Shown: positions 22,788 through 31,005, counted from the first letter of the stretch. The stretch is 35,643 nt of DNA from Thermoproteota archaeon (GCA_011605835.1 JAAOZJ010000130.1:1-35643); one strand, 5' to 3'. Notes: a model not told the origin generated them from the sequence alone. Translations and numbers: made by a program.

Positions 22788-23480
22788 GTGGCCTATGTGG
22801 TTGACTCGTCCCTCGTCGAGAGAGCAAGGGAGCTCCACGGCCACATATGCCCCTTTGTAGTCTTGGGCTTGAGAGCCTCGGAGATAGCCATGAAGAGGCT
22901 GGGCATCGAGAAGGCGGGCGAGGCGGAGACCGTGGGCGAGGAGATCCTAGCCATAGTCGAGTGCAACAACTGCTTCGCCGATGGGGTGCAAGTCGCGACG
23001 GGCTGCACGCTCGGGAACAACAGCTTGATATACTTGGATTTGGGCAAGAACGCCGTCACCTTGGTCAAGAGGGGCAACTGGAGGGGGATCAGGGTCTACG
23101 TGGACTTCGATAGGCTGAGGAGCCTCTACTTCAGCGAAGATGCCTTGAAGCTCTTCGAGAAGGTGGTCGTGAAGAGAGAGGGGACAAGAGAGGACCAGGA
23201 GAGGCTCGGGAAGCTTTGGACCGAGATCGGCCTGTCGCTCGCGAGCGCGCCCGAGGATCTCTTTAAGGTGGAGGAGGTGAGGGTTGCTGAAATCGAGAGG
23301 GCCCCGATATTCGAGAGCGTAAGGTGCGAGGGTTGCGGAGAGCTCGCCATGGCTACGAGGGTTCGTGAGGTCGACGGCAAGAGGCTCTGTCTAGGTTGCG
23401 TGGGCGAGTGCGAGGCAGTGGTCGGGAGGGGCATAGTCTCGAGCTTCAAGGTCCCGCTCTCGAGGGGTGGAAGGCCGTGA
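22788..23480 (+). CDS. FmdE family protein with C-terminal zinc ribbon
   Basis: 230 residues. The FmdE domain is marked by RELHGHICPFVVLGLRASEI near residue 14 and by VECNNCFADGVQVATGCTLGNN at about 64-85, which carry the conserved His/Cys metal ligands. The C-terminal zinc ribbon is CEGCGEL and later LCLGC. FmdE was named from formylmethanofuran dehydrogenase operons, but standalone forms are common and are thought to handle metals or cofactors. The start is GTG 22788. Its stop overlaps the next gene's GTG by 4 bp, so it is co-translated with an ABC importer and probably works with the imported metal complex. Confidence 0.85.
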   Translation: MAYVVDSSLVERARELHGHICPFVVLGLRASEIAMKRLGIEKAGEAETVGEEILAIVECNNCFADGVQVATGCTLGNNSLIYLDLGKNAVTLVKRGNWRGIRVYVDFDRLRSLYFSEDALKLFEKVVVKREGTREDQERLGKLWTEIGLSLASAPEDLFKVEEVRVAEIERAPIFESVRCEGCGELAMATRVREVDGKRLCLGCVGECEAVVGRGIVSSFKVPLSRGGRP

Positions 23481-24625
23481 AGAGAGGCTTGACGAAGGTA
23501 CAAGCAGTCGCGTTGGTAGCGATCGCGGTAATAGCGGTCGCAATAGCTTATCTATCGCTCAGCTACCTTGGACCATCCCAGCAGAAGCAAGCTCCTGCGA
23601 GCCCCGTGGTCGTGACCGACATCCTAGGGCGCAACATCACGTTGCCTAGCAAGGTCCAAAAGATCGTCGCAATAGGACCTGGGATGCTCAGGCTCGTGTG
23701 CTACTTGAATGCCACGGAGCTACTCGTAGGGGTCGAGGAGAGCGAGACGAAGTGGGGCTTCACTGGCCGAGACTACGCCATGGCCTACGGCGAGCTCTTT
23801 AAGGGCCTGCCAGTGATAGGGCCTGGCGGCCCTGGCAAACCTCCAGCGCCCGAGCTCATAATAGCTGCCAAGCCCGACGTGGTCATAATGAGCAGGACTT
23901 ACTGCGAGTTCTACGACCCCGATAGGCTCCAGAAGGAAGTCAACGCGACCGTCATAGTCATGGACTACGGCCCCGCGGGGTACCTCGACGTCGAGGCCAT
24001 CTCCAAGGCCTTAACGACCCTAGGGAAGGTCCTGAACCGCGAGGAGAGGGCCAAGCAACTAGTCGACCTCATTAAGAGCGTGTGCGAGGACCTAGACAAA
24101 AGGACCAAGGACGTGAGCTCGAGGCCTAAGGTCTACGTGGGGGCGGTGTCGTACAGAGGGCCTCAACCGTTCACGTCGACTCAATCGCCCTTCCCGCCTC
24201 TAGCCCTGTTGAACACACCGTCTATAGCCGACAAGTACGCTAAGCCCAGCGGCTTCGTCAGCTTGGACTTCGAGGTGATAATAGCGGAGCAACCCAAGGT
24301 GATATTCATAGACGAAAACAATCTACAGACCGTGAAGATGGACTTCGACAAAGATCCCAATAAGTACTTGCAGCTAGAGGCCTTTAAGGAGGGCAGGGTC
24401 TACGGCACTCTGCCATACAATTACTACCACACTAACATCGCAGTCGCTCTGGCCAACGCATACTACATAGGCAAGATATTGTACCCAGACAAGTTCAAGG
24501 ACGTGGACCCCGAGAAGAAGGCTGACGAGATATTTCAAGCGTTCCTCGGAAAGCCCCTCTATCGTGCTTATGCTGAAGCGTACGGAGGCTTCAGGTGCTT
24601 AGCGGGCTTCTTCAGGGTGCCATAG
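23477..24625 (+). CDS. ABC importer substrate-binding protein (FecB/BtuF-like)
   Basis: 382 residues from GTG 23477 (MKRGLTKVQAVALVAIAVIA), where one TM segment anchors it outside the membrane. No lipobox cysteine is seen. The body has the class III binding-protein pattern: VVTDILGRNITLPSKVQKIV, then APELIIAAKPDVVIMS, and SLDFEVIIAEQPKVIFID in the second lobe. Such proteins bind iron siderophores, haem, cobalamin or similar metal complexes; the ligand cannot be read from sequence. It is the second gene of the FmdE-permease-ATPase operon. Confidence 0.88.
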   Translation: MKRGLTKVQAVALVAIAVIAVAIAYLSLSYLGPSQQKQAPASPVVVTDILGRNITLPSKVQKIVAIGPGMLRLVCYLNATELLVGVEESETKWGFTGRDYAMAYGELFKGLPVIGPGGPGKPPAPELIIAAKPDVVIMSRTYCEFYDPDRLQKEVNATVIVMDYGPAGYLDVEAISKALTTLGKVLNREERAKQLVDLIKSVCEDLDKRTKDVSSRPKVYVGAVSYRGPQPFTSTQSPFPPLALLNTPSIADKYAKPSGFVSLDFEVIIAEQPKVIFIDENNLQTVKMDFDKDPNKYLQLEAFKEGRVYGTLPYNYYHTNIAVALANAYYIGKILYPDKFKDVDPEKKADEIFQAFLGKPLYRAYAEAYGGFRCLAGFFRVP

Positions 24626-25669
24626 ATGAGGGGCTCGGCCCCTAGAAAACGGGCAATACTGACCGCCCTAATCCTCCTCACCTTCTTTTTGGTCCCGTTG
24701 TCAATCTGGTTGGGCTACTACAAGGCTTCGATGGCCGACATCCTCCGCGTGCTCTTCATGCCCGACAACAGCCCCCTGTCGACCGTAGTGTGGGACTTGA
24801 GGCTCAGGAGGATCTTGGCAGCCATAGTAATAGGTGCCGTCTTGGGAGGAGCTGGCGCCGCCATTCAAGCTGTCATGCGCAACCCCTTGGCCTCGCCGTT
24901 CACCTTTGGCCTCTCATTCGCCGCCTCCCTCGGGGTGGCCGTCGCTCTCTTGATACTGCAGGGAGGAGCTCTTCAGCGCTACCAGATCTATGTCTACAAC
25001 CCGTTTATGGTCTCGATGTGCGCGTTCGCCTTCTCGCTTGTCCAAGTATTGGTAGTCCTCTTGCTGGCGTACAAGGCTGGGCTGAGCGCTGGCTCTCTGG
25101 TACTATCGGCTATAGCCACTTCATTCGCCTACCAAGCCGTGCTGTACCTTCTGCAGTACTTCTACCTCAACGAAGTATTGGTCTCAACCGTGGTTTTCTG
25201 GACATTCGGGGACTTGGGGAGGATATCTTGGGAGGAGCTCAGGCTCGTCGCAACGGCCTCGGCCCTCTTAGTCATCCCCTACTTCATCTACAGGAGCTTG
25301 GACTACGACCTGATCTTGGGGGGAGACGAGCTGGCCAAGTCCTCTGGCGTAAGCCCTGAGAGGTTGAGAGTGGAGACAACGGTCCTCGCGGCCTTAGGGA
25401 CCGCGTTGGCAACGTCGTTCGTTGGGGTCATAGGCTTCGTCTGCCTTCTAGCCCCTCACGCCGCTAGGTTACTTGTCGGCGGTGGGCATAGGTACTTGAT
25501 GCCGACGTCCATGGTCATGGGCTCCCTCATACTTTTGCTCTCCGACACGCTCGGCCGGACGATAATCTCGCCCATAGTCATTCCGGTGGGGATAATGACC
25601 TCCTTGCTCGGCGTCCCGCTCTTGGTCTACCTGTTAATCAGAGGTGGCGGACATGGTTATAGAGATTGA
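24626..25669 (+). CDS. ABC importer permease (FecCD/BtuC family)
   Basis: 347 residues with about 9-10 TM helices. The family signatures are LRLRRILAAIVIGAVLGGAG followed by AAIQAVMRNPLASPFTFGLS near the N-terminus, and GFVCLLAPHAARLLVGGGHR, the loop that contacts the ATPase. It starts at ATG 24626, directly after the binding-protein stop codon, and its end overlaps the ATPase gene by 17 bp. It forms the homodimeric channel of the importer. Confidence 0.93.
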   Translation: MRGSAPRKRAILTALILLTFFLVPLSIWLGYYKASMADILRVLFMPDNSPLSTVVWDLRLRRILAAIVIGAVLGGAGAAIQAVMRNPLASPFTFGLSFAASLGVAVALLILQGGALQRYQIYVYNPFMVSMCAFAFSLVQVLVVLLLAYKAGLSAGSLVLSAIATSFAYQAVLYLLQYFYLNEVLVSTVVFWTFGDLGRISWEELRLVATASALLVIPYFIYRSLDYDLILGGDELAKSSGVSPERLRVETTVLAALGTALATSFVGVIGFVCLLAPHAARLLVGGGHRYLMPTSMVMGSLILLLSDTLGRTIISPIVIPVGIMTSLLGVPLLVYLLIRGGGHGYRD

Positions 25670-26411
25670 AGTGAGGGGCGTGAAGGTGTATTACAAGAGC
25701 GTGAGGGCGCTCGACGGCGTATCCTTGAGCGTGAGGAATGGCGAAGTCCTATCGATAATAGGGCCCAACGGAGCTGGCAAGAGCACTCTTCTGAGGGTGA
25801 TAAACGGAGTCTTGAAGCCCCACGTGGGGACGGTCCTCATAGACAAGACGTCCCTTCACGACTTGCGGCCGAGGGACGTAGCTAGAAAGGTAGGATACGT
25901 GCCGCAAAGATTGCGAGCCACGGGCATGCTGACAGTCTACGACTTCGTCATGACCGGCAGGAGGCCCCACGTGAGCTTCGCACCAACTAAGGAGGATGAG
26001 GAGAAGGTCTACGAAGCGCTTAAGGTTGTTAGGCTTTCCGACCTCGCCGACAGAGCTCTGGAGGAGCTGAGCGGAGGAGAGCTCCAGAGAGCCGTGATAG
26101 CTAGAGCCCTAGCGGGGGAGCCGGAGGTAGTGCTCTTAGACGAGCCCACAAGCAACTTAGACCTTAAGTACCAGCTAGAGGTCTTGAGCCTCGTGAGGTC
26201 TCTCAGCAATAGGGGCTTGATAGTCATAATGGCACTGCACGACCTCACTCAGGCCTACAGGGCTTCTGACAAAATCCTGTTGTTGAACAGCGGCAAGGTC
26301 GTCGCTGTTGGAGATCCCGACGAAGTCCTCCGGCCAGATCTGATATCGAAGGTCTACGGAGTCCCGGTGATAATCATCAAGGAGCACAAAATAATCGTGC
26401 CATTGTTCTAG
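25653..26411 (+). CDS. ABC importer ATPase (FecE/BtuD family)
   Basis: 252 residues from ATG 25653, preceded by GAGGTGG at 25641-25647 inside the permease gene. All motifs are present: Walker A GPNGAGKST, Q-loop VPQR, signature ELSGGELQRAVIARAL, Walker B VVLLDEPTSNLD and H-loop ALHDLTQA. It drives import by the permease at 24626-25669. The longer frame from GTG 25644 would start inside the ribosome binding site. Confidence 0.95.
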   Translation: MVIEIEVRGVKVYYKSVRALDGVSLSVRNGEVLSIIGPNGAGKSTLLRVINGVLKPHVGTVLIDKTSLHDLRPRDVARKVGYVPQRLRATGMLTVYDFVMTGRRPHVSFAPTKEDEEKVYEALKVVRLSDLADRALEELSGGELQRAVIARALAGEPEVVLLDEPTSNLDLKYQLEVLSLVRSLSNRGLIVIMALHDLTQAYRASDKILLLNSGKVVAVGDPDEVLRPDLISKVYGVPVIIIKEHKIIVPLF

Positions 26412-26468
26412 GGGCTCTGACAACACTGAAGGAGTCATCAGCTCACGGAGGATTAATTGGTGGGACAG

Positions 26469-26482
26469 GAAAAATTATAAGT
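26469..26482 (+). promoter_or_regulatory. TATA box of the vapBC operon
   Basis: AAAAATTATAAGTG lies about 35 bp before the vapB ATG; an AGGTGGG ribosome binding site follows at 26502-26508. Confidence 0.6.
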
Positions 26483-26512
26483 GGGTTCTTAGCCCTTTGC
26501 ATAGGTGGGACC

Positions 26513-26785
26513 ATGAATGTCCTAAGGGTTAGGAGGGCCGACGCGAAGGGCAGGGTTTACCTATCGAAGGAGTTGAAGGGCTTGGAGCTCTACATGGCTG
26601 AACTTGATGGCGTAATCCTCCTCTCTACCTCAAGGGAGCGTATCTTGTCGGCCGTCGAGCAACTGGCACCTCGCAACGCCCTAAGGGAGTATCTCGCAAT
26701 CTTAGAGGAGCTCGAAGAGCCTGCTCCAAAGGAGGTCGAGGCTCTTGCGAGGTCGGGAGCGTGGAGGAGCGTGGAGGAGCAATAG
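26513..26785 (+). CDS. VapB-like antitoxin (SpoVT/AbrB-type)
   Basis: 90 residues. The N-terminus, VLRVRRADAKGRVYLSKELK, fits a swapped-hairpin AbrB DNA-binding fold (VxxKGRVxLPKEL-like), and the C-terminal part is charged and probably wraps the toxin. It overlaps the PIN-domain gene by 25 bp, the usual vapBC arrangement, and likely represses its own promoter together with the toxin. Confidence 0.75.
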   Translation: MNVLRVRRADAKGRVYLSKELKGLELYMAELDGVILLSTSRERILSAVEQLAPRNALREYLAILEELEEPAPKEVEALARSGAWRSVEEQ

Positions 26786-27183
26786 TTGACACGTGCGTCT
26801 TGGCATCTAAGAAACTTGGAGCTCTGAAAGCTCTTAACGTAAAGCCATACGTCACTCCTGTCGTCCTACTCGAGTACTTCAACTGGGCGCTGGAATCAAG
26901 AAACCTCAGGTTAGCGAGAGGAGACGTCGAGAGGGCTAAAGGTTATGAGCGCTTAATCGAGTTGCTACCTTTGGTGTTAGCGGAGCTCGGGATGGAAGTC
27001 TTAGAGCAGAGGTTTACGATCGCAGAGCTCAGAGAAGTCGCTAACTTGATCTTACAACGAAGCGTGGACCCCGGAGATGCGCTCAACGCGGTCACGGCCA
27101 AGAAGGAGAAGATGGGCATCGTGACGCTTGACGAAGACTGGCAACGCCTCTCGGATTACGTGACCGCCGTGATCACTCTCTGA
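26761..27183 (+). CDS. VapC-like PIN-domain toxin ribonuclease
   Basis: 140 residues. PIN acidic residues are seen as IVDTCVLASKK near the N-terminus, LLEYFNW (E), SVDPGDALNAVTAK (D) and VTLDEDW (D) near the C-terminus, so the four-acid metal site looks complete. VapC enzymes cut RNA, often tRNA or rRNA. The start is GTG 26761, within a tandem GTGGAGGAGC repeat (26761-26780) in the overlap with the antitoxin gene; no other start is in frame before the first PIN aspartate. Confidence 0.82.
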   Translation: MEERGGAIVDTCVLASKKLGALKALNVKPYVTPVVLLEYFNWALESRNLRLARGDVERAKGYERLIELLPLVLAELGMEVLEQRFTIAELREVANLILQRSVDPGDALNAVTAKKEKMGIVTLDEDWQRLSDYVTAVITL

Positions 27184-27461
27184 GTCGCTACGCCATCGAG
27201 AAGGTCTCGTGAAGTCTGGAGGTCAAAGCAATTTTCCTGGTATTTTTTAGCGTTAGAGGTTATGCCTGAGCTACGATATGTTCCATTCGTTATGCAGTAA
27301 TGAGCACATAATTAATGCTTGAAAGATAGAAAGCGGTGAGCATTTTCATCGCACGGCAGGTTTTCATGATAAAAAGACGTCGTCTACCATATTAACCTCG
27401 ACCCTTCTCAGCAACTCGAGAAAAATAGTTAAAGAGGCCGAAAAGAGAATCAGCTCGGCGC
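27184..27461. other. AT-richer 278-bp gap between the two toxin-antitoxin loci
   Basis: No gene found. The stretch is clearly more AT-rich than its surroundings. ATAGTTAAAG near 27425-27434 may be the TATA box for the HEPN gene. GAGGCCGAAAAG occurs at 27434-27445 and again at 27479-27490 inside the HEPN gene. Confidence 0.4.
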
Positions 27462-27861
27462 TTGAGATTGAGCTTCGAGGAGGCCGAAAAGCTGAGGAAA
27501 AGAGCTGAGGGTTTCCTCAGGAACGCCATGCGCTTAATTGATGAAGGAGAGGCCGACTTGGCCATCTCTAACCTAGAACAGTGCTGCCAGACTCATGCTC
27601 AAGTACAGGTTGCTGATCACAAAGGGAACGTACTTGCGGACGCGCTCGCTCAGGAGGCTGATAAAGGAGCTCGGAGAGGTGGACTCAAGGGTCTTGACGT
27701 TGATCAGCGACTTAAGGAACTTGCACTACGTCGCGCGCCTCGAGGAGTCCTACATAGCTTCGAGGTACCTCCCCATCGAGTATACAATAGAGGAGGTCAA
27801 GGACGTTGCCAAGTTTGTCTTGGAGGTGTTCAAGCCGCTTGTCGAGTCAGCGCAGGCCTGA
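27462..27861 (+). pseudogene. HEPN domain protein interrupted by one extra base
   Basis: Two frames together make one normal HEPN protein of about 132 residues. Frame one (from TTG 27462) gives EAEKLRKRAEGFLRNAMRLI and ends the useful part at DLAISNLEQCCQ. Skipping one base (A at 27591) continues as LMLKYRLLITKGTYLRTRSL, with ESYIASRYLPIEYTIEEV near the end and stop at 27861. R-x4-H-type catalytic residues are not intact (RTRSL where many relatives have THSL). The break may be a real inactivating mutation, a programmed +1 frameshift or a sequence error. It overlaps the nucleotidyltransferase gene by 23 bp, as in MNT-HEPN toxin-antitoxin pairs. Confidence 0.8.
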
Positions 27862-28159
27862 CCTCTACTACCTCAGGAACTACCTAGAGGTCGCCAAGAG
27901 AGTGAAGGAAGTGATACACTCGATAGACCCCAGCGCGAGGGTCTACGTCTTCAGCTCTGTTGTGCGAGGGGATTACACGGCCTCGAGCGATATAGACCTG
28001 CTCGTCGTGACCCTCAACGCGAAGATGAAGTACGACATCATGGTCGCGGTGTATAAAGAGATCGAAGCGCCTGTGGAGTTGCATGTAACAACACCGGATG
28101 TCTTTGAGAGGTGGTATAAGAGGTTCATAAAGCCGGGAGAAATGAAGGAGGTCGCGTAG
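27839..28159 (+). CDS. MNT nucleotidyltransferase antitoxin of the HEPN pair
   Basis: 106 residues from TTG 27839, ten bases after GGAGGTG. The minimal nucleotidyltransferase motif is RVYVFSSVVRGDYTASSDID: S-D-x-D carries the metal ligands, but the usual G-S of FGS is S-S here. A third acidic residue lies in VELHVTTPD. Relatives AMPylate and silence their HEPN partner. It starts inside the HEPN gene, so it would be translated with it. Whether it still has a working partner depends on the frameshift at 27591. Confidence 0.82.
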   Translation: MSSQRRPDLYYLRNYLEVAKRVKEVIHSIDPSARVYVFSSVVRGDYTASSDIDLLVVTLNAKMKYDIMVAVYKEIEAPVELHVTTPDVFERWYKRFIKPGEMKEVA

Positions 28160-28165
28160 AGTTGA

Positions 28166-28261
28166 TGGCCCGGCCGGGATTTGAACCCGGGTCTCCGGCT
28201 CGAAAGGCCGGGATACTTGACCTGGCTCTACGGCCCACGCAGGCCTCTATACGACCGGGCC
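28166..28261 (-). tRNA. tRNA-Glu (anticodon TTC) with intron in the D-loop
   Basis: The minus strand reads GGCCCGG...CCGGGCC with discriminator A, anticodon stem CCGGC/GCCGG around the loop CTTTCGA (anticodon TTC), and T-arm CCGGG TTCAAAT CCCGG. The D-region is 21 bases too long. Removing about 28226-28246 (starting AGGCC, ending GTAGAG) leaves GTATAG-CCAGGTCAAGTAT, a normal archaeal tRNA-Glu D-arm. GGCC pairs with GGCC inside the insert, as expected for a bulge-helix-bulge splice site. Exact ends may shift by one or two bases. CCA is not encoded. A CTCTTAAATG TATA stretch lies at 28285-28294. Confidence 0.9.
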
Positions 28262-28350
28262 CTTGTCTACGATTTTAGCGCGAGCTCTTAAATGTTAGGT
28301 CTTTTGTGCCTAGGTTAGCTTTATTTCATCGAACTCACAATATATCCTCG

Positions 28351-29094
28351 GTGTCCTGCTTGGACGTGAAGATAGTCGGTAGGGGGTTTAGAGAGAGCTG
28401 GCTCGTCGTCGGGCTTCCAGATGCAGGGCTCGTGGGCGCTATCTCGGCGGCCCACGTGGTCAGGGCGCTGGGCTTGGAGGCTGTCGCCTACGTCGAGAGC
28501 GAGCTACTGCCGCCCGTGATAGTCGTCCACCAGTCCAAGGTCTGCGACCCGATGAGGGTCTTCGGCAGGCAGGGCTTGATGGTCTTGAGTAGCGAGGTCC
28601 CGGTTCACCCCTCGCTCGTCTACCCGCTGGGCAAGAGCGTAGTCGAGTGGGCCGTGAGGGAGGGGGCTAAGGGGATAATAACCATTACCGGCATCGCCGT
28701 GCCGAACAGGCTTGAGATAGAGACTCCGGAGGTCTACGGCATAGCGGGCAACTCCGAGCTCTATGACGTGCTGGCCAAGGCCAACGTCAAGAGCTTCGAG
28801 GAGGGCTTCGTGGTCGGGCCCGCGGCGGTAATGATGAAGGAGGGCATAAAGAGGGGGCTCCCGACTATGACGCTCTTGGCCCAGTGCTTCTTGGAGTACC
28901 CGGACCCCGGCGCTGCTGCCCAAGCGCTCACGGCATTGAACAGGATACTCGATATAAACGTGGACGTCAAGCCGTTGCTTGAGGAGGCCGAGATGATAAG
29001 GGTGAGGACGCGCGAGCTCATGAGGAGGACGGCGGAGGTCATGAAGCAGATGAGGAAGGGCCACGAGTACGAGGTCCCGTTGATGTACACGTAG
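28351..29094 (+). CDS. PAC2 family proteasome assembly chaperone
   Basis: 247 residues from GTG 28351. PAC2 motifs: WLVVGLPDAGLVGAISAAHV at the N-terminus, GIITITGIAVPNR in the middle, VVGPAAVMMKEGIKRGLPTM, then a helical C-terminal part ending in VPLMYT. Archaeal PAC2 proteins (PbaA/PbaB) bind the 20S proteasome or help its assembly, some through a C-terminal hydrophobic-Tyr-x tail; MYT could act this way. A CTTTATTT stretch at 28319-28326 suits a leaderless transcript from this GTG. The frame opens earlier at GTG 28306, which is less likely. Confidence 0.85.
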   Translation: MSCLDVKIVGRGFRESWLVVGLPDAGLVGAISAAHVVRALGLEAVAYVESELLPPVIVVHQSKVCDPMRVFGRQGLMVLSSEVPVHPSLVYPLGKSVVEWAVREGAKGIITITGIAVPNRLEIETPEVYGIAGNSELYDVLAKANVKSFEEGFVVGPAAVMMKEGIKRGLPTMTLLAQCFLEYPDPGAAAQALTALNRILDINVDVKPLLEEAEMIRVRTRELMRRTAEVMKQMRKGHEYEVPLMYT

Positions 29095-29105
29095 AGGTGG
29101 CGCAT

Positions 29106-29531
29106 GTGTTCAGAAGGAGGAGGACTATCTTCGAGTCTATATCAGACCTCTTGGACGAGATCAGGGGCGAGGTCGAGAGGTTATCGTCGCTCTTCGAGGA
29201 CTTAGAGGAGCCCATGTGGAACGCCAGTGAGTGCTGCCTCATCCCCCTGTCCACGATAAGGGACTTGGGGGACGAGTACGAGGTCGTCGTCGACCTGCCC
29301 CTAGTCGACAGCGGCAAGATAAACGTCTACGTGGAGGGCGAGGACACCTTGAAGGTCGAGGCGGAGATAAGGGAGGGGGTCAGGTTCGAGCGCTGGGGGA
29401 CAGTTCAGAAGAACGTCGAGTTCCGGAGGTACAGGAAGATTGTGAGGTTCCCCGAGCCCGTCGATCCCACGTCTTTGAGGATAGTGTCGTTCAAGCAAGG
29501 GTTCTTGGTCGTCAGGGTCAGAAAAGTTTGA
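29106..29531 (+). CDS. Hsp20/alpha-crystallin family small heat shock protein
   Basis: 141 residues from GTG 29106, after GAGGTGG at 29094-29100 (GTG 29097 is the alternative). A helical N-terminal part is followed by the alpha-crystallin beta-sandwich: DEYEVVVDLPLVDSGKINVY, then TLKVEAEIREG, EFRRYRKIVRFPEPVDPTSL and GFLVVRVRKV. It acts as an ATP-independent holdase forming oligomers. It lacks a clear I-x-I tail and ends right at the sandwich. It follows the PAC2 gene closely and is probably in one transcript with it, so both may belong to protein quality control. Its last 14 bp overlap the convergent FAU-1 gene. Confidence 0.85.
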   Translation: MFRRRRTIFESISDLLDEIRGEVERLSSLFEDLEEPMWNASECCLIPLSTIRDLGDEYEVVVDLPLVDSGKINVYVEGEDTLKVEAEIREGVRFERWGTVQKNVEFRRYRKIVRFPEPVDPTSLRIVSFKQGFLVVRVRKV

Positions 29532-30942
29532 GATCTAGGTCGACGTCCCCCCTCTCGATCAGCATGGCCCTGACCCTCTCCGCCACCTCGACCACGGCGT
29601 CGTAGAGCTTGGCCGTTATCGCGCCTTTATTCACGAGTTCTCTGGCCTTGTCCAAGTCTAGGACCCGGACCTCTCCGTTAGGCTTGGCCACTACGTCCAC
29701 TTCTAGGTCGACGTACCTGACCCTTTTAGGCGCTATCTCCACGGGGGTCGAGATGTTGACGTAGATCCCCTTCAGGGTCCCTCCCTTGTCGTAGTAGGCG
29801 GTCTTCGATATAGGCGACCCGAGCCTGTAGGTCGAGAGGCCGTAGTCCCCCTCCTCCTTCGGAACTCCGAGGCCGTCGTAGACCCCGCCGCCCTTGAACC
29901 TCCTCCTTAGTGTAACGGTCGCGCTCTCGACGTCGAAGTCCTCCACGACCCCCGGCGTCAGCTCGTACACCCTGCCATCGGGCTTCACGTGCTCCACGAC
30001 CATTCTCGCCCCCTCCTTGACCACGCTCCTCGTGATCACGCTGGAGGCCATGGCACCAGCTCCCGAGCCTAGAGGGAGAAAGGCCATGAGCTTCTCCACG
30101 ACGTCGACGGCGTACGCGTACTTCCTCCCCCAGCTCTTTATCAAGTGGTGGTTGGGCATGGTGGTGACTACGAGGCCTCGGAGCTCGTCGAGGCGCTTCT
30201 TGCTCCCGTAAGGCACCATGACCACGTAGCGCGTCGGCGGCTCGTAGACGAGGCAAGGTGCCTTGGACTCTTGAGCCCTCTGCATCAGCTTCAGGGCCTC
30301 CTCCTTCAACCTCTGGAGCTCCTCGAGTAACTCGCTCATGCTCGCTGTTAATGCCTCCCTCTTCCACTGTACTCCCCAGTCCGGCGGCCTCATCAAATTG
30401 CCTAAGTTCATCAACTTACTGGTCGTAGTCGGGGGCGCGTCTTTAGGCGTGGAGACCCAGCCCTCCTTCACCAAGTCCGCATAGCGGCCGATTATCCTCA
30501 CTCTCTTCGTCAGGGCAACGTGATTGCCCTTGGAATTCGCGTTCCTGATCGGCGAGACCATAACTTCCTGCCCCTCCACGAGCTTCTCGGGCAAGAGGCC
30601 CATACCCTCGCCGTAGTTTATGTAAGAACCCCTTTCGTCTACTTTCTCGACGATCCCTTTGTAGATCTCGTAGCCAGCCTTCTTGCTCACGACGACGACG
30701 TCAGGCAGGCTCTCCATTAAGAGCCCCACGACCTCGCGAGCCCTGGGGCCCTCGACGGCTATGGAGCCCTGGGGCGGCTTGTAGTCCCTGATAACCGCGT
30801 CCCACTCCTTGGGCGGGTCTTTGAGCCCGAACCTCTCGGCCGTGGTGGTCGAGGGCTTGGCGATCTTGAAGCCGTGGTCGAGCAGTAGCTTGACAAGGGC
30901 CGTCGTGTATATCCCCCTAACCATCACGGAGACATCGGCCAC
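29518..30942 (-). CDS. FAU-1-type RNA-binding protein / ribonuclease E/G-like
   Basis: 474 residues, close to the 472 of Pyrococcus FAU-1. The N-terminal half has the RNase E/G-like S1 region (GYEIYKGIVEKVDERGSYIN, YGEGMGLLPEKLVEGQEVMV). The C-terminal half is a DUF402 domain (VYELTPGVVEDFD; KGIYVNISTPVEI; VRYVDLEVDVVAKPNGEVRV). FAU-1 binds AU-rich RNA and is reported to process rRNA precursors. It starts at GTG 30942. The TATA-like ATAATAAAG near 30980 lies in a divergent gap shared with the UPF0147 gene. Confidence 0.9.
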   Translation of the reverse strand: MADVSVMVRGIYTTALVKLLLDHGFKIAKPSTTTAERFGLKDPPKEWDAVIRDYKPPQGSIAVEGPRAREVVGLLMESLPDVVVVSKKAGYEIYKGIVEKVDERGSYINYGEGMGLLPEKLVEGQEVMVSPIRNANSKGNHVALTKRVRIIGRYADLVKEGWVSTPKDAPPTTTSKLMNLGNLMRPPDWGVQWKREALTASMSELLEELQRLKEEALKLMQRAQESKAPCLVYEPPTRYVVMVPYGSKKRLDELRGLVVTTMPNHHLIKSWGRKYAYAVDVVEKLMAFLPLGSGAGAMASSVITRSVVKEGARMVVEHVKPDGRVYELTPGVVEDFDVESATVTLRRRFKGGGVYDGLGVPKEEGDYGLSTYRLGSPISKTAYYDKGGTLKGIYVNISTPVEIAPKRVRYVDLEVDVVAKPNGEVRVLDLDKARELVNKGAITAKLYDAVVEVAERVRAMLIERGDVDLDLKLF

Positions 30943-30977
30943 GGCGAAGCACCCACGTCCTCTCGCCTACCGCGTTC

Positions 30978-31005
30978 GACTTTATTATGAAAGATTTTTA
31001 AGAAA
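30978..31005. promoter_or_regulatory. Divergent promoter region of FAU-1 and UPF0147 genes
   Basis: AT-rich stretch with CTTTATTATG (minus-strand TATA for FAU-1) and AGATTTTTAAG (plus-strand candidate). No other AT-rich block lies in the gap of about 135 bp. Confidence 0.4.

Noticed and set aside
28504..29064. 186-codon open frame antisense to the PAC2 gene
   Set aside because: Shadow frame; PAC2 motifs are unambiguous on the plus strand.
29726..30367. 213-codon open frame within the FAU-1 gene
   Set aside because: Same strand, other frame; composition typical of a frame-shifted shadow.
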